A DNA stretch of 64,000 bases from Xestospongia muta. Its lineage: Eukaryota; Porifera; Demospongiae; Haplosclerida; Petrosiidae. Each line of letters opens with the position of its first letter. Position 1 is the first letter of the stretch. Below the pieces are notes generated by a model. The model was not told the DNA's origin. It made no database searches and was given only the letters and a program-made list of their open reading frames with translations. Below are positions 1-12,400 of this stretch, piece after piece. Made by a program: the position numbers and the translations under genes. The DNA lies in contig OY848925.1 of the NCBI GenBank assembly GCA_963693285.1, positions 4,380,932 to 4,444,931 of the forward strand, given 5' to 3'.

Positions 1-1895
1 AATAGGTAAAACTTTTCATTTATATGTTTCATTTATATGTTTGACTTTTTTCAGGTCAACCTCGTAGATGTAACAGACTAGATGATCCTAGAAATGGTGA
101 TGTCAAACTCACTGGTACTAATGTAGGAGACAAAGCTATCTACAAATGTGACAGAGGATTTATTCTAAAGGGAAACAATGTGAGGAAATGTCAAACTAAT
201 GGCAAATGGTCAGGAAATAAACCTATCTGTAAAGGTATTGTCTCTCACTCACTGTACAGGTGATTTAGAAGTAATGATTTTATTGACTTTTTTTAGGTCA
301 ACCTCGTAGATGTAACAGACTTGATGATCCTAGAAATGGTGATGTCAGGCTAACTGGTACTAATGTAGGAGACAAGGCTATCTACAAATGTGACAGAGGA
401 TTTATTCTAAAGGGAAACAATGTGAGGAAATGTCAAACTAATGGCAAATGGTCAGGAAATAAACCTATTTGTAAAGGTATTATCTCTCATTCACTGCATG
501 TACACATGATTTAGAAGTAATGATTTTATTGACTTTTTTTAGGTCAATCTCGTAAATGTAACAGACTGGATGATCCCAGAAATGGTGATGTCAGGCTAAC
601 TGGTACTAATGTAGGAGACAAAGCTATCTACCAATGTGATAGAGGGTTTGTACTCAAGGGAGATCGCGTAAGAAAATGTCAATCTAATGGTCAATGGTCA
701 GGAAAAGAACCTGTTTGCAGAGGTACATCATAGTGCACAACATTTACAATTAATGGAGTTATTGACATTTATATATCAGGTCAACCTCATAAGTGTAACA
801 GACTTGATGATCCCAGAAATGGTGATGTCAGGCTAACTGGTATTAATGTAGGAGACAAAGCTATCTACCAATGTGATAGAGGGTTTGTACTCAAGGGAGA
901 TCGTATAAGAAAATGCCAATCTAATGGTCAATGGTCTGGAAATGAACCAATTTGCAAAAGTAATAGAATATCAAAGCCATATTTTTACATATTATCTATA
1001 ACTATATATATTTAGCACTAATCATTGACTGTGGTAACCTGAGAGATCCCAGAAATGGCAATGTTGATCTTACTGGTACTACTGTTGGATCTCAAGCTAT
1101 TTATTCTTGTGATATTGACTTCATTTTACAAGGGAATATCGTCAGAAAATGCCAGAATAATGCTGAATGGTCCGGAAAAGAACCAATCTGTATACGTATG
1201 TCACTTTAATGTGTGGAAAATTGACTAGTAGTGTATCATATTACAGGAGTTGATTGTGGAGTACTAAATGCTCCTGTTAATGGTCAAATTAGCCTAACTG
1301 GTACCACCGTAGGCAATCAAGCACTTTACAAATGTGACAGAGGTTTTGTTCTTATTGGCAATGACTTGAGAATCTGTCAGAATAATGGTGAATGGTCTGG
1401 AGTGGCACCTGTTTGTCAACGTAACCTATAATATTAAATATGTAATTATTATATTATTATGTGTAGCTGTTGACTGTGGAGATTTAGAAGATCCTAAATA
1501 TGGTCAGGTTGATGTTAGTACTACTATATTTGGATCCATTGCAAGGTACAGCTGTGACAAAGGATTCCGACTGATTGGAAAGAAAGTTAGACAATGTTTG
1601 ATTGATGGAGAATGGTCTAATGAAGCACCTGTTTGCCAAAGTAATTGCTTTATTGTATCCATTACATTACAGTTATTTTTTCTTGGTATTAACAGAAATT
1701 ATCATTGATTGTGGTAATTTGTCTCCACCAAAGTACGGTGAAGTGTACCTCTCTGGAACTGATTTTGGTGCCATAGCTCACTATAGCTGTTATTTTGGTT
1801 ATAAGCTAGTGGGTGACAGACAGAGGCAGTGTACAATTTATGGTGGTTGGTCTGGACATGCTCCTGCCTGTATATACATTAAAGTTCCATATTAA
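1..1895 (+). CDS. Secreted multi-CCP (sushi) domain protein, 5' end outside window
   Basis: Eight consecutive exons each encode one CCP/sushi domain: 55-234, 297-476, 543-722, 780-959, 1016-1195, 1247-1420, 1467-1640 and 1696-1895. The last five bases of a further upstream exon are at 1-5. All internal exons are 174-180 bp with phase-1/phase-1 boundaries and GT..AG introns of 46-66 bp. Each domain has the four CCP cysteines and the late WSG/WSN tryptophan (for example YKCDRG, RKCQTNG, PICK). The last exon ends in TAA at 1893-1895 with no membrane segment or GPI-like tail, so this end of the protein looks soluble. CCP domains bind complement-type or adhesion partners; the partner here is unknown. 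The first four exons are near copies of each other and were made by recent exon duplication. The N-terminus is not visible, so other domains may precede these. Confidence 0.9.
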
Positions 1896-2770
1896 ATTGA
1901 CTTAGAATAGCAGTTCAGTTAAATAATACTAACTTCATAATAATAATCATTATAAATTAAAGATCTGATATTCTTAGTACACATAACATATATTGCTGGT
2001 ATACAAGAATACAGTCTATATTCTTGAAATAAAAATATCATTTACAATATGAAGTATAAATATATATAATAGTGGTATATTATTCAGTTTTAGTGAAGCA
2101 TTAAGTTAAGAATGATATCTGCAGTACCTTCCATAGTGACAAACACCATCCATCCACCAAAACCTGTCAAAACTATGAATTTTTAAGTCACTTAAACAGG
2201 ACTCTTATATGAGTGCAATCACATTTGTTTTGAAATTTGTATTAGGACAAATCAATTTGGACTAGCTTCCTGATATAGATATATGAATAAATTATAAATT
2301 GAGGAATTTCAATCCAAATCACAGATATATAATTTGATATACCACAAAGACACGATAGTTATGTATACTCTGATAGGTTATACTCATAAGGTTTTATTTA
2401 TTCTCAATACAGGTCAAGGTTATACTCACAAGCTTTTGTTCAAGTTTAATAGCAACAATACTGTTCAACACATTTGCAATAGGCAAATACTTTACTACAG
2501 TAGAAGTGAATGGACTGTTATTATAAACTTTGACATGTTACAACAGCATTACTCAAAGATTTTTGTTTGAAATAAATAAAATGTTAGGCTATACTCTAGC
2601 TACATGTAATAATATATTCTAGATCTATGTTATAAATTTAAAAATTTATTATACATAATGCAACATATTACAACTTATCACAGAATTTTATAATGTGTCT
2701 GTATGTGAATAGTCTGTTATCACATGACCAGTAAATAATCCAACAGGTTATAATAACTGTTTACATAAAC
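1896..2770. other. Intergenic, no gene seen
   Basis: AT-rich spacer between the CCP gene and the first FReD gene. A 78-codon open frame at 2334-2570 has low-complexity composition and no recognisable family. The only supported signals are the polyadenylation signal near the left end and a TATA-like element at the right end. Confidence 0.5.
2028..2033 (+). terminator. Polyadenylation signal of the CCP gene
   Basis: AATAAA lies about 130 bp after the stop codon of the CCP gene, a plausible spacing for 3' end formation. Confidence 0.45.
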
Positions 2771-2778
2771 TATATAAT
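2771..2778 (+). promoter_or_regulatory. TATA-like element of FReD gene 1
   Basis: TATATAAT lies 57 bp upstream of the ATG at 2835. The spacing is like that of the clearer TATA elements of the other FReD genes. Confidence 0.4.
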
Positions 2779-2834
2779 GGATGAGCCACTGTCATTTCTC
2801 ATTTTAACAGATACAAGCTGTACAAGAAAACAAA

Positions 2835-3649
2835 ATGAAATACCTAATGTATTCGACATTCTTTGTGTGTTGTATCATTCTTGTTGTATCCTGTCAAGCA
2901 CCAGGAGGCAATTATGATAAAGGTATGTAGTACACATAAAATGGAAATCATCTTTTTCAGGTTACAAAGTATCTCGTGACTGCAAGGATCACTATGAACA
3001 AGGTCACACATGTAGTGGTATATATACTATCAAACCTGATCATCTACCTGCTTTTAAGGTACCCATTATAATAAAATAATTAGAAAACATAACTTTTTAG
3101 GTCTACTGTGACATGGAGACTGATGGCGGAGGTTGGACTGTCTTGCAAAGGAGAATGGATGGATCTCATGATTTCTATCTCAACTGGACAGACTATGATT
3201 TAGGATTTGGAAACCTTGATGGAGAGTTTTGGCTCGGTCTTAATAAAATTCATCGTTTAACTACATCCAGTAGTAGTCTACGAGTTGACCTTGAAGATTT
3301 TGTTGGTAGTAAAAAATATGCCAAATATTCTTCATTTAGCATTGGTAATGCTCTCACTCAATACATGCTGACAGTTGATGGATACACTGGAAATGCTGGA
3401 GATAGCATGAAATATCATAATGAAACAAAGTTCTCAGCAAAAGACCGAGATAACGACATTAGAAATGGTTCTAGTTGTGCTATAACTTACAAAGGAGCTT
3501 GGTGGTACAAACGTTGTCATCGTTCCAACCTCAATGGACGTTACTTGTTTGGTGTTTATAGTAGTGTTGCTGATGGAGTGAGTTGGTATCACTGGAAAGG
3601 CTATCAATACTCACTGAAATTTACAGAAATAAAACTAAGACGAAATTAA
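2835..3649 (+). CDS. Secreted fibrinogen-related protein (FReD), array copy 1
   Basis: Three exons, 2835-2922, 2961-3058 and 3101-3649, encode 244 aa. The introns are only 38 and 42 bp. Exon 1 encodes a hydrophobic signal peptide ending near VVSC. Exon 2 holds the first FReD cysteines (RDC...HTCSG). Exon 3 holds the family signature [16 protein letters not shown], then [14 protein letters not shown], a Ca-binding type DRDND stretch, and the Cys pair in SSCA..KRCH. FReD proteins of the ficolin/tachylectin type are secreted and often bind acetylated sugars. There is no collagen or coiled-coil region, so this is essentially a free FReD. It is the most divergent intact copy (KLRRN C-terminus) and stands apart from the main array. 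The ligand is unknown. Confidence 0.92.
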
Positions 3650-3670
3650 TGAACTCTGACTAGATCAAGC

Positions 3671-3676
3671 AATAAA
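3671..3676 (+). terminator. Polyadenylation signal of FReD gene 1
   Basis: AATAAA lies 22 bp after the TAA stop, in the usual position for a very compact 3' UTR. Confidence 0.5.
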
Positions 3677-4150
3677 ACTGGTTAACTAATATGTTTGTTT
3701 AATCATTTATTATGATTATTATTAGCTAGTTAGAATTCTTTTATTTGTTTTGTTTTTTTATAAAGGCTAAATTAGTTATACAATGCAAGATACATAGGAG
3801 TAACAGTTTCTCTACAGAATGTCCCTTCTCTCTCATGCTACTTATGACAGTAGTATTTAGCTCTAATTCCTATGTCAAAGTTTATGACTTGCTGTTGATT
3901 GAAAGTGGATATAAATACACTTACAGATAGCCTTCATTAGTCATAATAATCTAAGCACTTTAGTGATTGTGACTATCACAAAGTGATAGATGCATGTTGT
4001 GACTAACATGATGTGTGCGTGGAGACTAATCCCATTATTTTCAAAGAGCCATTTTAGTGTTGAGAGTTAATAAGTTGGTGTTAATTAGTCAGGAACAAAA
4101 CCTCCTTCAAAGAAACAAATGTTTAAAGAAAGAGGCTACATTACTTATTT
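3677..4150. other. Intergenic, no gene seen
   Basis: Spacer between FReD gene 1 and the decayed CCP duplicate. The open frame at 3745-3930 has no family features. No repeat of note was recognised. Confidence 0.45.
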
Positions 4151-4790
4151 TAGGCAAATATTGTATAATATTATAAGCTTGTCATCTATAACTATATACT
4201 TCACATTAATCTTTGACTGTGGTAACCTGGAGATCTCAGAAATAATGTTGATGTTACTGGTGCTACTGTTAAATCTTGAGCTATTTTCTTTTGTGACATT
4301 GGCTTCACACTACAAGAAATGAAAGTGAGAAAATGCTTTCATACTGGACAATGGTCTGGCCAGGGACCTAGCCTAGGCTATGTTAGCCTAACCAATACCA
4401 CTGTAAGCAATCAAGCACTATACAAATGTGACAGAGGCTTAGGTTTTATTGGCAATGACTTGAGAACCTGTCGGAACAATGGTGAATGGTCTAGAGTGGC
4501 ACTATTTGTCAACATAAGCTATAATATTAAATATGTAATTAATAGTATTATATTTATTGCATCAAAATTATATTAACAGAGATGATCATAGACTTGGTAA
4601 TTTGTCTCCACCAAAGTATGGTCAAGTGTACCTCTCTGGAACTGGTGTTGGTGCCATAGCTCACTACAGCTGTTATTTTGGCTATAAGCTAGTCAGTGAC
4701 AGGAATAGGCATCATACAATTTATGGTGATATGTCTGGACATATACACATTAAAATTCATTATTAAACTGACTTATAATAGCAGCTCAGT
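4151..4790 (+). pseudogene. Truncated duplicate of the CCP gene 3' end
   Basis: The sequence matches the last CCP exons and the 3' flank of the gene at 1016-1930. The exon starting LIxDCGNL (about 4204) has lost its acceptor AG and has frame breaks and a stop (TAA in the middle). Near 4366-4380 its end is joined directly to the middle of the next CCP exon, with the intron and the start of that domain deleted. The exon corresponding to 1467-1640 is absent. The terminal exon (about 4575-4766) has lost its second-half cysteines. Matching 3' flanking sequence after the stop shows this was a DNA duplication, not a retrocopy. A coding role is very unlikely. Confidence 0.8.
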
Positions 4791-6595
4791 TAATAACACT
4801 AACTATATATATTAATTATTGTAAATTTAAGGTCTGGTATTTTCAGCAGACATATACACGGCCAGTATACCACAATGCAGTCTATTTTCTTCAAATAAAA
4901 GCATATTTAAAACAGCATTTCTAAATGTGTCTTTTTCACTGATGATTTATTGCATTTTAAACATCAGATCACTACCTACATAACTGGCATATATCAACAT
5001 TTTCAATTTGATTGTAACTAACAACTCATTTTGATTAGTTGCTTTCAGAATTACCAACTGTCTCCTTTTAACTAACAACTCAATTACACATAAAATATAA
5101 GAACACTACCTACCTGACATGTTTGTACAACACAATTAAATTGTCATGTATACAAAAAAGTGCCTATTTAGTAAATGGTGATGTCTATTAAAATGTAATA
5201 GCAAATATCTCATCAAAACTGATCAAAAGTTCTAACTACTTAACTTGCAGTGACTCATTCCACTTTAAAGTACAAATAATTACAAGCACATTGTGATAAC
5301 TAGCATTTGTAACTGTTTTGTTGTAGGCAATGGAGCAGTCTGACAGGTTATGTGCACAAGATTTAAATTGACTTACTCATAAAGTCTGTTTATGAATATT
5401 ATAATTTCATTCGGTATTGTGTACATCTGGACAGATTATGTTCACATTATTCTGGCAGCTGTATTAAAGATCAAAGAAACCATTGAATCAATTGTAAATT
5501 ATATAGCAGGCTGTTTACTACCCATCAAAACAGTTACTAGAGTTTTGCACTATTTAAAGGATAGCTATCAGCCAGTCATTAATTAAAAGATAGTCCAACA
5601 CCAATTTCTTTAAATTGTCATAATGTAGCCTCTCTCCAGGAAGGGATATCTGTTCTGCCACACTGTTTAATTGCTCAACTTTTGCCAATTGTGTTAATTC
5701 ATCACACTTTACTGTAATGCAAACTGTTGAAGTAAATTGCTAGATGGCACATGACTCCCATAAAGTTATCATGGCAATTTTGGTACCAGCAATGAAAAAT
5801 AAACTTTATTATCCCTAACAATAAAACCTACAAGTTACTCATTTTAACCACATATAGATTAATCATATCACACACACACACACACACTTTATAAGTGTAT
5901 TATTTGCAAAAGAAGTCAAATATCAGTACTAAAACAAATAAGTCACTTTAATTAGGACAACTATAACGATCAGACAGTATGTATTCTGTATATGTTGCTT
6001 CTTTATTAGCTCATTTACTGATATTTTGTTTGAATTTGCTTTATTTGGCTTAGTTTGTTAATGAATATGCTAACTACAAACATACAATTGATATAATGTC
6101 TGAGTCATCTTGATAGAGCTAGTCGTGCACAAGTCTTGTACTACAATGTATGTCTGTTTGTCTTAAGGTATTGTACAATATGATATAAACTAAGTAACAC
6201 AACAGACTATCAATTCAGAAATAACTGTAAATTTACATAGACATGTCCCCTAAGACTAACAGCTTTGAGAATGAGAGCCTACTAAGTTGAAATGACTGCC
6301 TATTATTACTGACTCATACTATAACAATGGTATATTTAACACTTGTAAAATCAATATCATCACATGATATCTATATCATGTTTAATATGAACTAACTTAT
6401 AATTGGTTAATGTGTCTTTTTAATAGCCATGTCATTTTGCTGTACTTTATTGTCTTAATTTAAAGTAAATTGTGAAATTAACACTATATGTTCACTTAGT
6501 ACATCTAATATCAACAAGATATTCCATGGAACAAATACATAAATAAGATAAGATATGTACACCCCCAAATCATGATGAGATGAATACTCTAACAG
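4791..6595. repeat. Segmentally duplicated FReD-array spacer, copy A
   Basis: About 4.95-6.48 kb is homologous to about 7.68-9.06 kb and 10.98-12.38 kb. Shared blocks include the stretch around a (CA)n tract (about 5873-5887), 'cactttaattaggacaac' and the segment with 'tcccctaagactaacagct'. These spacers were copied with the FReD genes during tandem duplication. No coding region is supported; the open frame at 5392-5586 does not persist in the other copies. Confidence 0.65.
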
Positions 6596-6661
6596 TTGCT
6601 ACAAAGGAAGGAGATATTCAAGTCACTGTTAGTCCATCAGCGATATTGTATTGTAATAAAG

Positions 6662-7521
6662 ATGAAATATCTGATGTGTTTAGCCTTCTTTGTGAGTTGT
6701 ATTGCTCTTGTTATATCCTGTTTTACCTCAAGATATAAGGAAAACAGTGAAGATAAAAGTACATCACCTACTCTTGGTACCAATGTGAAAACATATTTTA
6801 TCTTTCTCAGGTACCAGTTGTAGAGTATCTCATGACTGCCAAGATCACTATGAACAAGGTCACACATGTAGTGGTATATATATCATCAAACCTGATCATC
6901 TACCTGTTTTTAAGGTACTTCAATTATAATCATAATACATATAACATTCTTATTTAGGTGTATTGTAACATGGAGACTGATGGTGGTGGTTGAACTGTTT
7001 TCCAAAGGAGAATGGATGATACTGTAAATTTCTATCATAGCTGGAAGGACTATGTTAAAGGATTCGGGGACCTTCATGGAGAGTTTGCTATGTCTTAAGA
7101 AAATTCACCGTCTCACTGCTAGTGCTATCAATTCCACTCCACATGTTGATCTCCAGGATTTTAGTGGTAATAAGAGATATGCTAAATATTCCACATTTAA
7201 TGTAGGGGATTCTGACACAAAGTACAAACTACTAGTAGGTGGATATACTGGAGATGCTGGAGATAATCTTAAGGCACATAATGGGCAGAAATTTACAACA
7301 AAGGACCAAGATAATGATAGATATAAGAATGGTAGAATGGTAATTGTGCTTTACTCTATAAAGGAGGATGGTGGTATAAATGTTGTCATAGTTCCAATTT
7401 AAATGGTTTATATTTGAGTGGTTCTCACACTTCCTATGCTGATGGTGTAAACTGGTATCATTGACTAGGCTATCACTACTCTCTGAGCTTCACAGAGATG
7501 AAAGTTAAGTGCAAAAAGTGA
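6662..7521 (+). pseudogene. FReD pseudogene (array copy 2)
   Basis: The three-exon layout is retained: 6662-6758 signal peptide, 6811-6914, and 6958-7521. The coding frame is broken several times. The third glycine-tryptophan of the FReD signature is a TGA (6991-6993). A deletion after GEF (about 7084) shifts the frame in the FWLGLN motif, and a second Trp-to-TGA change lies near 7463. The base before the first donor is changed (AAAG to AAAA). The upstream TATAAAG element of sister copies is TACAAAG here (near 6602). It is closest to the 9.3-kb gene, so inactivation followed that duplication. Confidence 0.88.
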
Positions 7522-9250
7522 CAGACTAAGTACTATCTTGGAACAATTTTACTTGAAATTTGTAGATCATATGAGTGTTAACATGAACTATTGAGTAATC
7601 GAGTTGTGTAACTTTAACATAAATACGTGTGTGTGTCTAATTCATATTACTGTAATAAAGATAGTTCATTATATTACCATCAAATCATTTTGATTAAGTT
7701 GTGCTTCCGGCAGTTCCAAGTTTGTACATTTGGTGGTGACCTTTTTACACTCAAACTTCAGAACCCTACCTACCTACCCACTGACATATATTTACAAGTA
7801 TGAGCACAGTAGAATTGCCTACCTAAATGGAGATGTCCCTGAAATGTAATAGCAGTGTATTCTGAATATTTTAACCAAAGCTGATTTCAGCGTCTAAAAT
7901 TTTGTTGCAGTTCTTTCCATTTTGAAGTACACATATTACAGGAACTTTGCAACAGGCTTGTTGTAACTGCTTCATTGATTTTTGAATAGGATGCTTACTG
8001 GACTATATCAAAAAAGTTATATCATTTTTGCACTATTTAAAGGATTATTATTAGTCATTCATTAATTAAGAGATATTCCAAAATAATTTTCTCAAGATCA
8101 TTGCAATGTAGCCTCTCAGGTATATTAGTTTGGCCACACAATATTTAATTATTGAACTTTTGGAATCGTGTTAATTGTCATCACACTTTACTGTAGTGTA
8201 AACTGGTGAAGCTAAATTACTTGATGGCCACAAATGTTGTCATGGCAATTATTGTATCAGTATGAAAAATAAACTTTCTTATTTTTAGCAATAAAAAACT
8301 ATAAGTTACTCAATTTAATCACATGTAGATTAATCATATCACACACACACACATTTTATAAGTATATTTTTGGCAAAATAGATCAAACATCAGTACTAAA
8401 ACAAACAAGTCACTTTAATTAGGACAACTATAATGATCAGACAGTATGTATTTTGCATATGTTGCTTCTTTATTATCTCATTTACTGCTTTAGTTGGCTT
8501 AGTTTGTTAATAAATATGTTAATTACAACTAATGGATCTAACATCTGAGTCAAACTAATCATGCACATTCTTTGTTACTACATTATATGGTTGTTGATGT
8601 TACTACCAGTATGGACTGTATATTAGCACATGTTAACTGTATTCAACAATATATTATAAAACTATGTCACACAACAGACTATCAATTCACAAGTAGCTGT
8701 AAATTTACATGGACTTGTCCCCTAAGACTAACAGCTATGACAACTTATTGCAAAGGCTGTCAAATGTATTAACAGTACATAGGCCCTTTTGACAGATCTG
8801 CATATATCCTTATATATTACAGTTGTTAACATTCCTATAGTCAGCACAATACTTTGTTGTGTTGTTGTATTGAGTAGCAGTATTATTCTAATTATGATTT
8901 ATAAAAATATTTATTATGAATAATAAGTAATTAATACATGTTAGATCATCACTGATATTACTGACCTATAACAGTGTTAATATTTAACACTAGTAAAATC
9001 AATATCATCACATGCCACCTATATGAAATGCATTTAATATGAACTAACTTATAATTGGCTGATGTGTCTTCTTCATTAGATGAAGGACAAATGTCAATTT
9101 GTTGTACTTTAATGCTTTAATGCAAATTGAAAACCTAACACTATATATCCATTTAGTATACCTAATATCATCAATATGTTCTATGAGACAAACACATGAA
9201 GAGATATATGTACACCTCCAAATCATGATGAGATGAATGCCCTGACAGTT
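7522..9250. repeat. Segmentally duplicated FReD-array spacer, copy B
   Basis: Homologous to the spacers at about 4.95-6.48 kb and 10.98-12.38 kb, including a (CA)n tract at about 8340-8353. Open frames at 8572-8772 (+) and 9044-9274 (-) show no conserved protein features and are not preserved in the sister spacers. No gene is supported. Confidence 0.65.
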
Positions 9251-9252
9251 GT

Positions 9253-9259
9253 TATAAAG
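9253..9259 (+). promoter_or_regulatory. TATA element of FReD gene 3
   Basis: TATAAAG lies 50 bp upstream of the ATG at 9309. The same position carries TATA-type sequence in most other array genes. Confidence 0.5.
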
Positions 9260-9308
9260 GAAGGGGGCATGCAAGTGACTGTCAGTCCATTATTGTATTG
9301 TAACAAAG

Positions 9309-10155
9309 ATGAAATATCTGGTGTGTTTAGCCTTCTTTGTGAGTTGTATTGCCCTTGTTATATCCTGTTCTACCTCAAAATGTAAAGAAAACAGTGAAGA
9401 TAAAGGTACATCACCTACTCTTGGTGTCAAACACATATTGTACCTTTCTTTTTCAGGTACCAGTTGTGAAGTATTTCATGACTGTCAGGATCACTATGAA
9501 CAAGGTCACACATGTAGTGGTATATATACTATCAAACCTGATCATCTACCTGCTTTTAAGGTACTCAAGTTACAATTAAATAAATTACAAAATTGTCATT
9601 TAGGTGTATTGTGACATGGAGACTGATGGTGGTGGTTGGACTGTCTTCCAAAGGAGAATGGATGGCACTGTAGATTTCTATCGTGTCTGGAAGCATTATC
9701 TTAAAGGATTTGGGAACCTTGATGGAGAGTTTTGGCTAGGTCTTAACAAAATTCATCGTCTCACTTCCAACAATTCCACTCTACGTGTTGATCTTCAAGA
9801 TTTCAGTGGTAATAAGAGATATGCTAAATATTCCAAATTTTATGTAGGGGATTCTGACACAAAGTACAAACTACTAGTAGGTGGATATACTGGAGATGCT
9901 GGAGATAGTCTTAAGGGTCATAACAAGCAGAAGTTTACAAGTAAAGATCGTGAAAATGACTTATATAAGAACAATAATTGTGCTATATTCTATAAAGGAG
10001 GATGGTGGTATAATAAATGTCATAGTTCCAATTTAAATGGACTATATTTGAGTGGTGCTCATACTTCTTATGCTAATGGTGTGAATTGGAAACATTGGAA
10101 ACATTTCCATTATTCTCTGAGCTTTACAGAGATGAAAATTAAGCATAAAAAGTGA
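9309..10155 (+). CDS. Secreted fibrinogen-related protein (FReD), array copy 3
   Basis: Exons 9309-9405, 9457-9560 and 9604-10155 (introns 51 and 43 bp) encode 250 aa. The signal peptide (MKYLVCLAFFVSCIALVISC) is followed by a short polar linker, then the whole fibrinogen domain: [47 protein letters not shown], an acidic KDREND segment where Ca binds in this family, NNCA and [15 protein letters not shown]. The second Asp of the usual DxDND motif is Glu here, so metal binding may differ from the sisters. Exon 3 starts after the tttag at 9603; GTG there is an internal Val codon, not a start. Probably an extracellular lectin-like recognition protein (inferred from family). Confidence 0.93.
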
Positions 10156-10250
10156 CAAACTGAATATTAATCTAAAGATTTTGTTAAAAAATGTGTATAC
10201 ATTGTGGTTTTGTTTTTTTTTCATACTTTTAGAATATGATTACTTTTTAA

Positions 10251-10256
10251 AATAAA
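10251..10256 (+). terminator. Polyadenylation signal of FReD gene 3
   Basis: AATAAA lies about 95 bp after the TGA stop of the gene ending at 10155. Confidence 0.45.
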
Positions 10257-10557
10257 ATATGAAGCTTTTTGTAAAAATTTATTAACATTATAACAATTGA
10301 CCTTACAAACAAATATCACATTGTACATTGTACTAAATTATTTATGCATGACACCTTGTTGATTAATTTCTTGACATTTAATTGACACAAGATAAACACT
10401 TCAAAAATAGAATAATCTTAATGACATCATGTTTAAGGATGTTGTCAACTTGACAATTACAATAACTTTCGGCAAGCTATGTCTCCATTTACAAAGCAAA
10501 ATTATATTGGTTATTAAAACTTAAACTTTGTTCAGAACCATTAAGACCCAGCACCTT

Positions 10558-10836
10558 AAGAGTATCCTCCTACTACTAGTTCGTACTTTGTGTCAAAGGC
10601 ACAGTGGGTAAAATCTTAGGACAAAGGACCAAGATATTCATGTATATAGGAATGGGAATTATGCTTAACTTTATAAAAGAGAATGATGGTATAATAAGTG
10701 TCATTTATTCAATTTAACTGTTTTATACTTGAGTGGTCCTCATACTTTATATGCTGATGGTATAGACTGGTATCATTGGAAGAATTATTACTACTCTCTG
10801 AGCTTCATAAAGATGAAAGTTAAGCACACAAGCGAC
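10558..10836 (+). pseudogene. Rearranged FReD exon-3 fragment
   Basis: About 10612-10836 is a decayed + strand copy of the C-terminal part of FReD exon 3 (recognisable around 'gaccaagat', 'gatggtataataagtgtcat' and the terminal 'gatgaaagttaagcac'). It has in-frame stops, and the normal stop region is altered. Just upstream, about 10563-10605 is the reverse complement of the [15 protein letters not shown] block, so a small piece has been inverted. It is not functional. Confidence 0.7.
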
Positions 10837-12400
10837 AGATTAAGTGCTACATACCTTGTAAGAATTTCTACTTGAAACTGATAGATATGAATGTTAACAT
10901 GAACTATTAAGTAATTGAGTTATGCATACATGTGTGTGTGTAATTCAGATTACTGTAATAGAGATACTTCATTATATTATCAACAAAGTACTTATGATTA
11001 ATTTGCTTCCAGATATTTCTAAATGTGTACTTTCACTGGTGACTTTTTCACACTCCAGCATCAGAACACTACTTACTATCTGACATGTATGTACAAGACA
11101 ATGTAATTGCTATATATCAAGAATGAGTACAGTAGAATTAGCTACCTAAATGAATATGTCCATTGAAATGTAATAGAAGAATATTCTGAACATCTTAGCC
11201 AAAGCTGATCATAGCCTCTAACACTTTGCAGCAGTTCTTTCCATTTAAAAGTACACATATTATAAGCACTTTGTGACAGGTTCTTTGATACTATTCAGTA
11301 CTGGATACATCTGAACAGGTTATGTTCACAACATTCTGGCAGGTGTAATTATAAGTTTAATGATTTATTAAAATATTTATGAATTGGCTGTTTTCTGGAC
11401 TATATCAAAAGAGTTACAACACTTCTGCACTATTTATAGAATAGCTGTCAGTCACTCATTAATTAAGAGTTATTCCAAAATAAATTTTCTCAAGATCATT
11501 GTTATATGGCTTCTTTCCACTCAACATTTAATTACTTAACTTTTGCCATTGTGTTAATATCATCACACTTTACTGTAAAGTAAACTGTTGAAACTAAATT
11601 ACAAAATGCCACTTGATTCCAACAAGGTTACCATGGCAATTATGGTACCAGCATGGAAAATAAACTTTATTAGTTTTAACTATAATTAGTTTGTTAATAA
11701 ATACGTTAATTACAAGTAATAGATCTAACATCAGAGTCAAACTAATCATGCACATTATTTGTTACTACATTGTATGGTTGTTGATGTTACTAACAGTACG
11801 GACTGTATACTAGCACATGAGGCCCAGCTATTAAGCCTACTGTTTTTACGAACTTTATCCTTTTATCCTTTGATAATTAATTATCTACTCAACTCTCATC
11901 CAGTAGTCTCTACTTCTCTGTAGTCTATTAAGCTGCTTTTTCTCAGCCAATGGGCAAATATATCCTCTTAACTGTATTTAACTATATATTATAAAACATA
12001 AGTCACACAACAGAAAAATAACTATAATTTACATGGACTTATCCCCTAAGACTATCAGCTATGATAACTTACTGCTAAGGCTTTCAAATGTATTGACAGT
12101 GCATAGGCCCTTTTGACAGATCTGTGTTCATTCTCAATTGTTTGTAAATGTATTCAATAGCAGTATTATTATAAGTATGCCTCATCAAAATATCATCACC
12201 TCTGTTACTGACATATAACAATGCTGACACTTGATACTTTTGAAATCAATATCTTCACTTGACATCTATATGAAGAGATTAAACCATATATTAATGTGTA
12301 CTCATTTATAATTGACTAAAGTGTTTTCATTAGATGAAGAAGGTGTGTCGTTTTGTTATAATTAATGTCTTATTGCAAATTACAAACAATCACTATATTA
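10837..12400. repeat. Segmentally duplicated FReD-array spacer, copy C
   Basis: Homologous to the spacers at about 4.95-6.48 kb and 7.68-9.06 kb. It carries a private insertion of about 150 bp near 11820-11970. No coding region is supported. Confidence 0.6.

Noticed and set aside
2334..2570. 78-codon + strand frame between the CCP and FReD genes
   Set aside because: Repetitive composition from a short local duplication, no homologous counterpart in the duplicated spacers and no domain.
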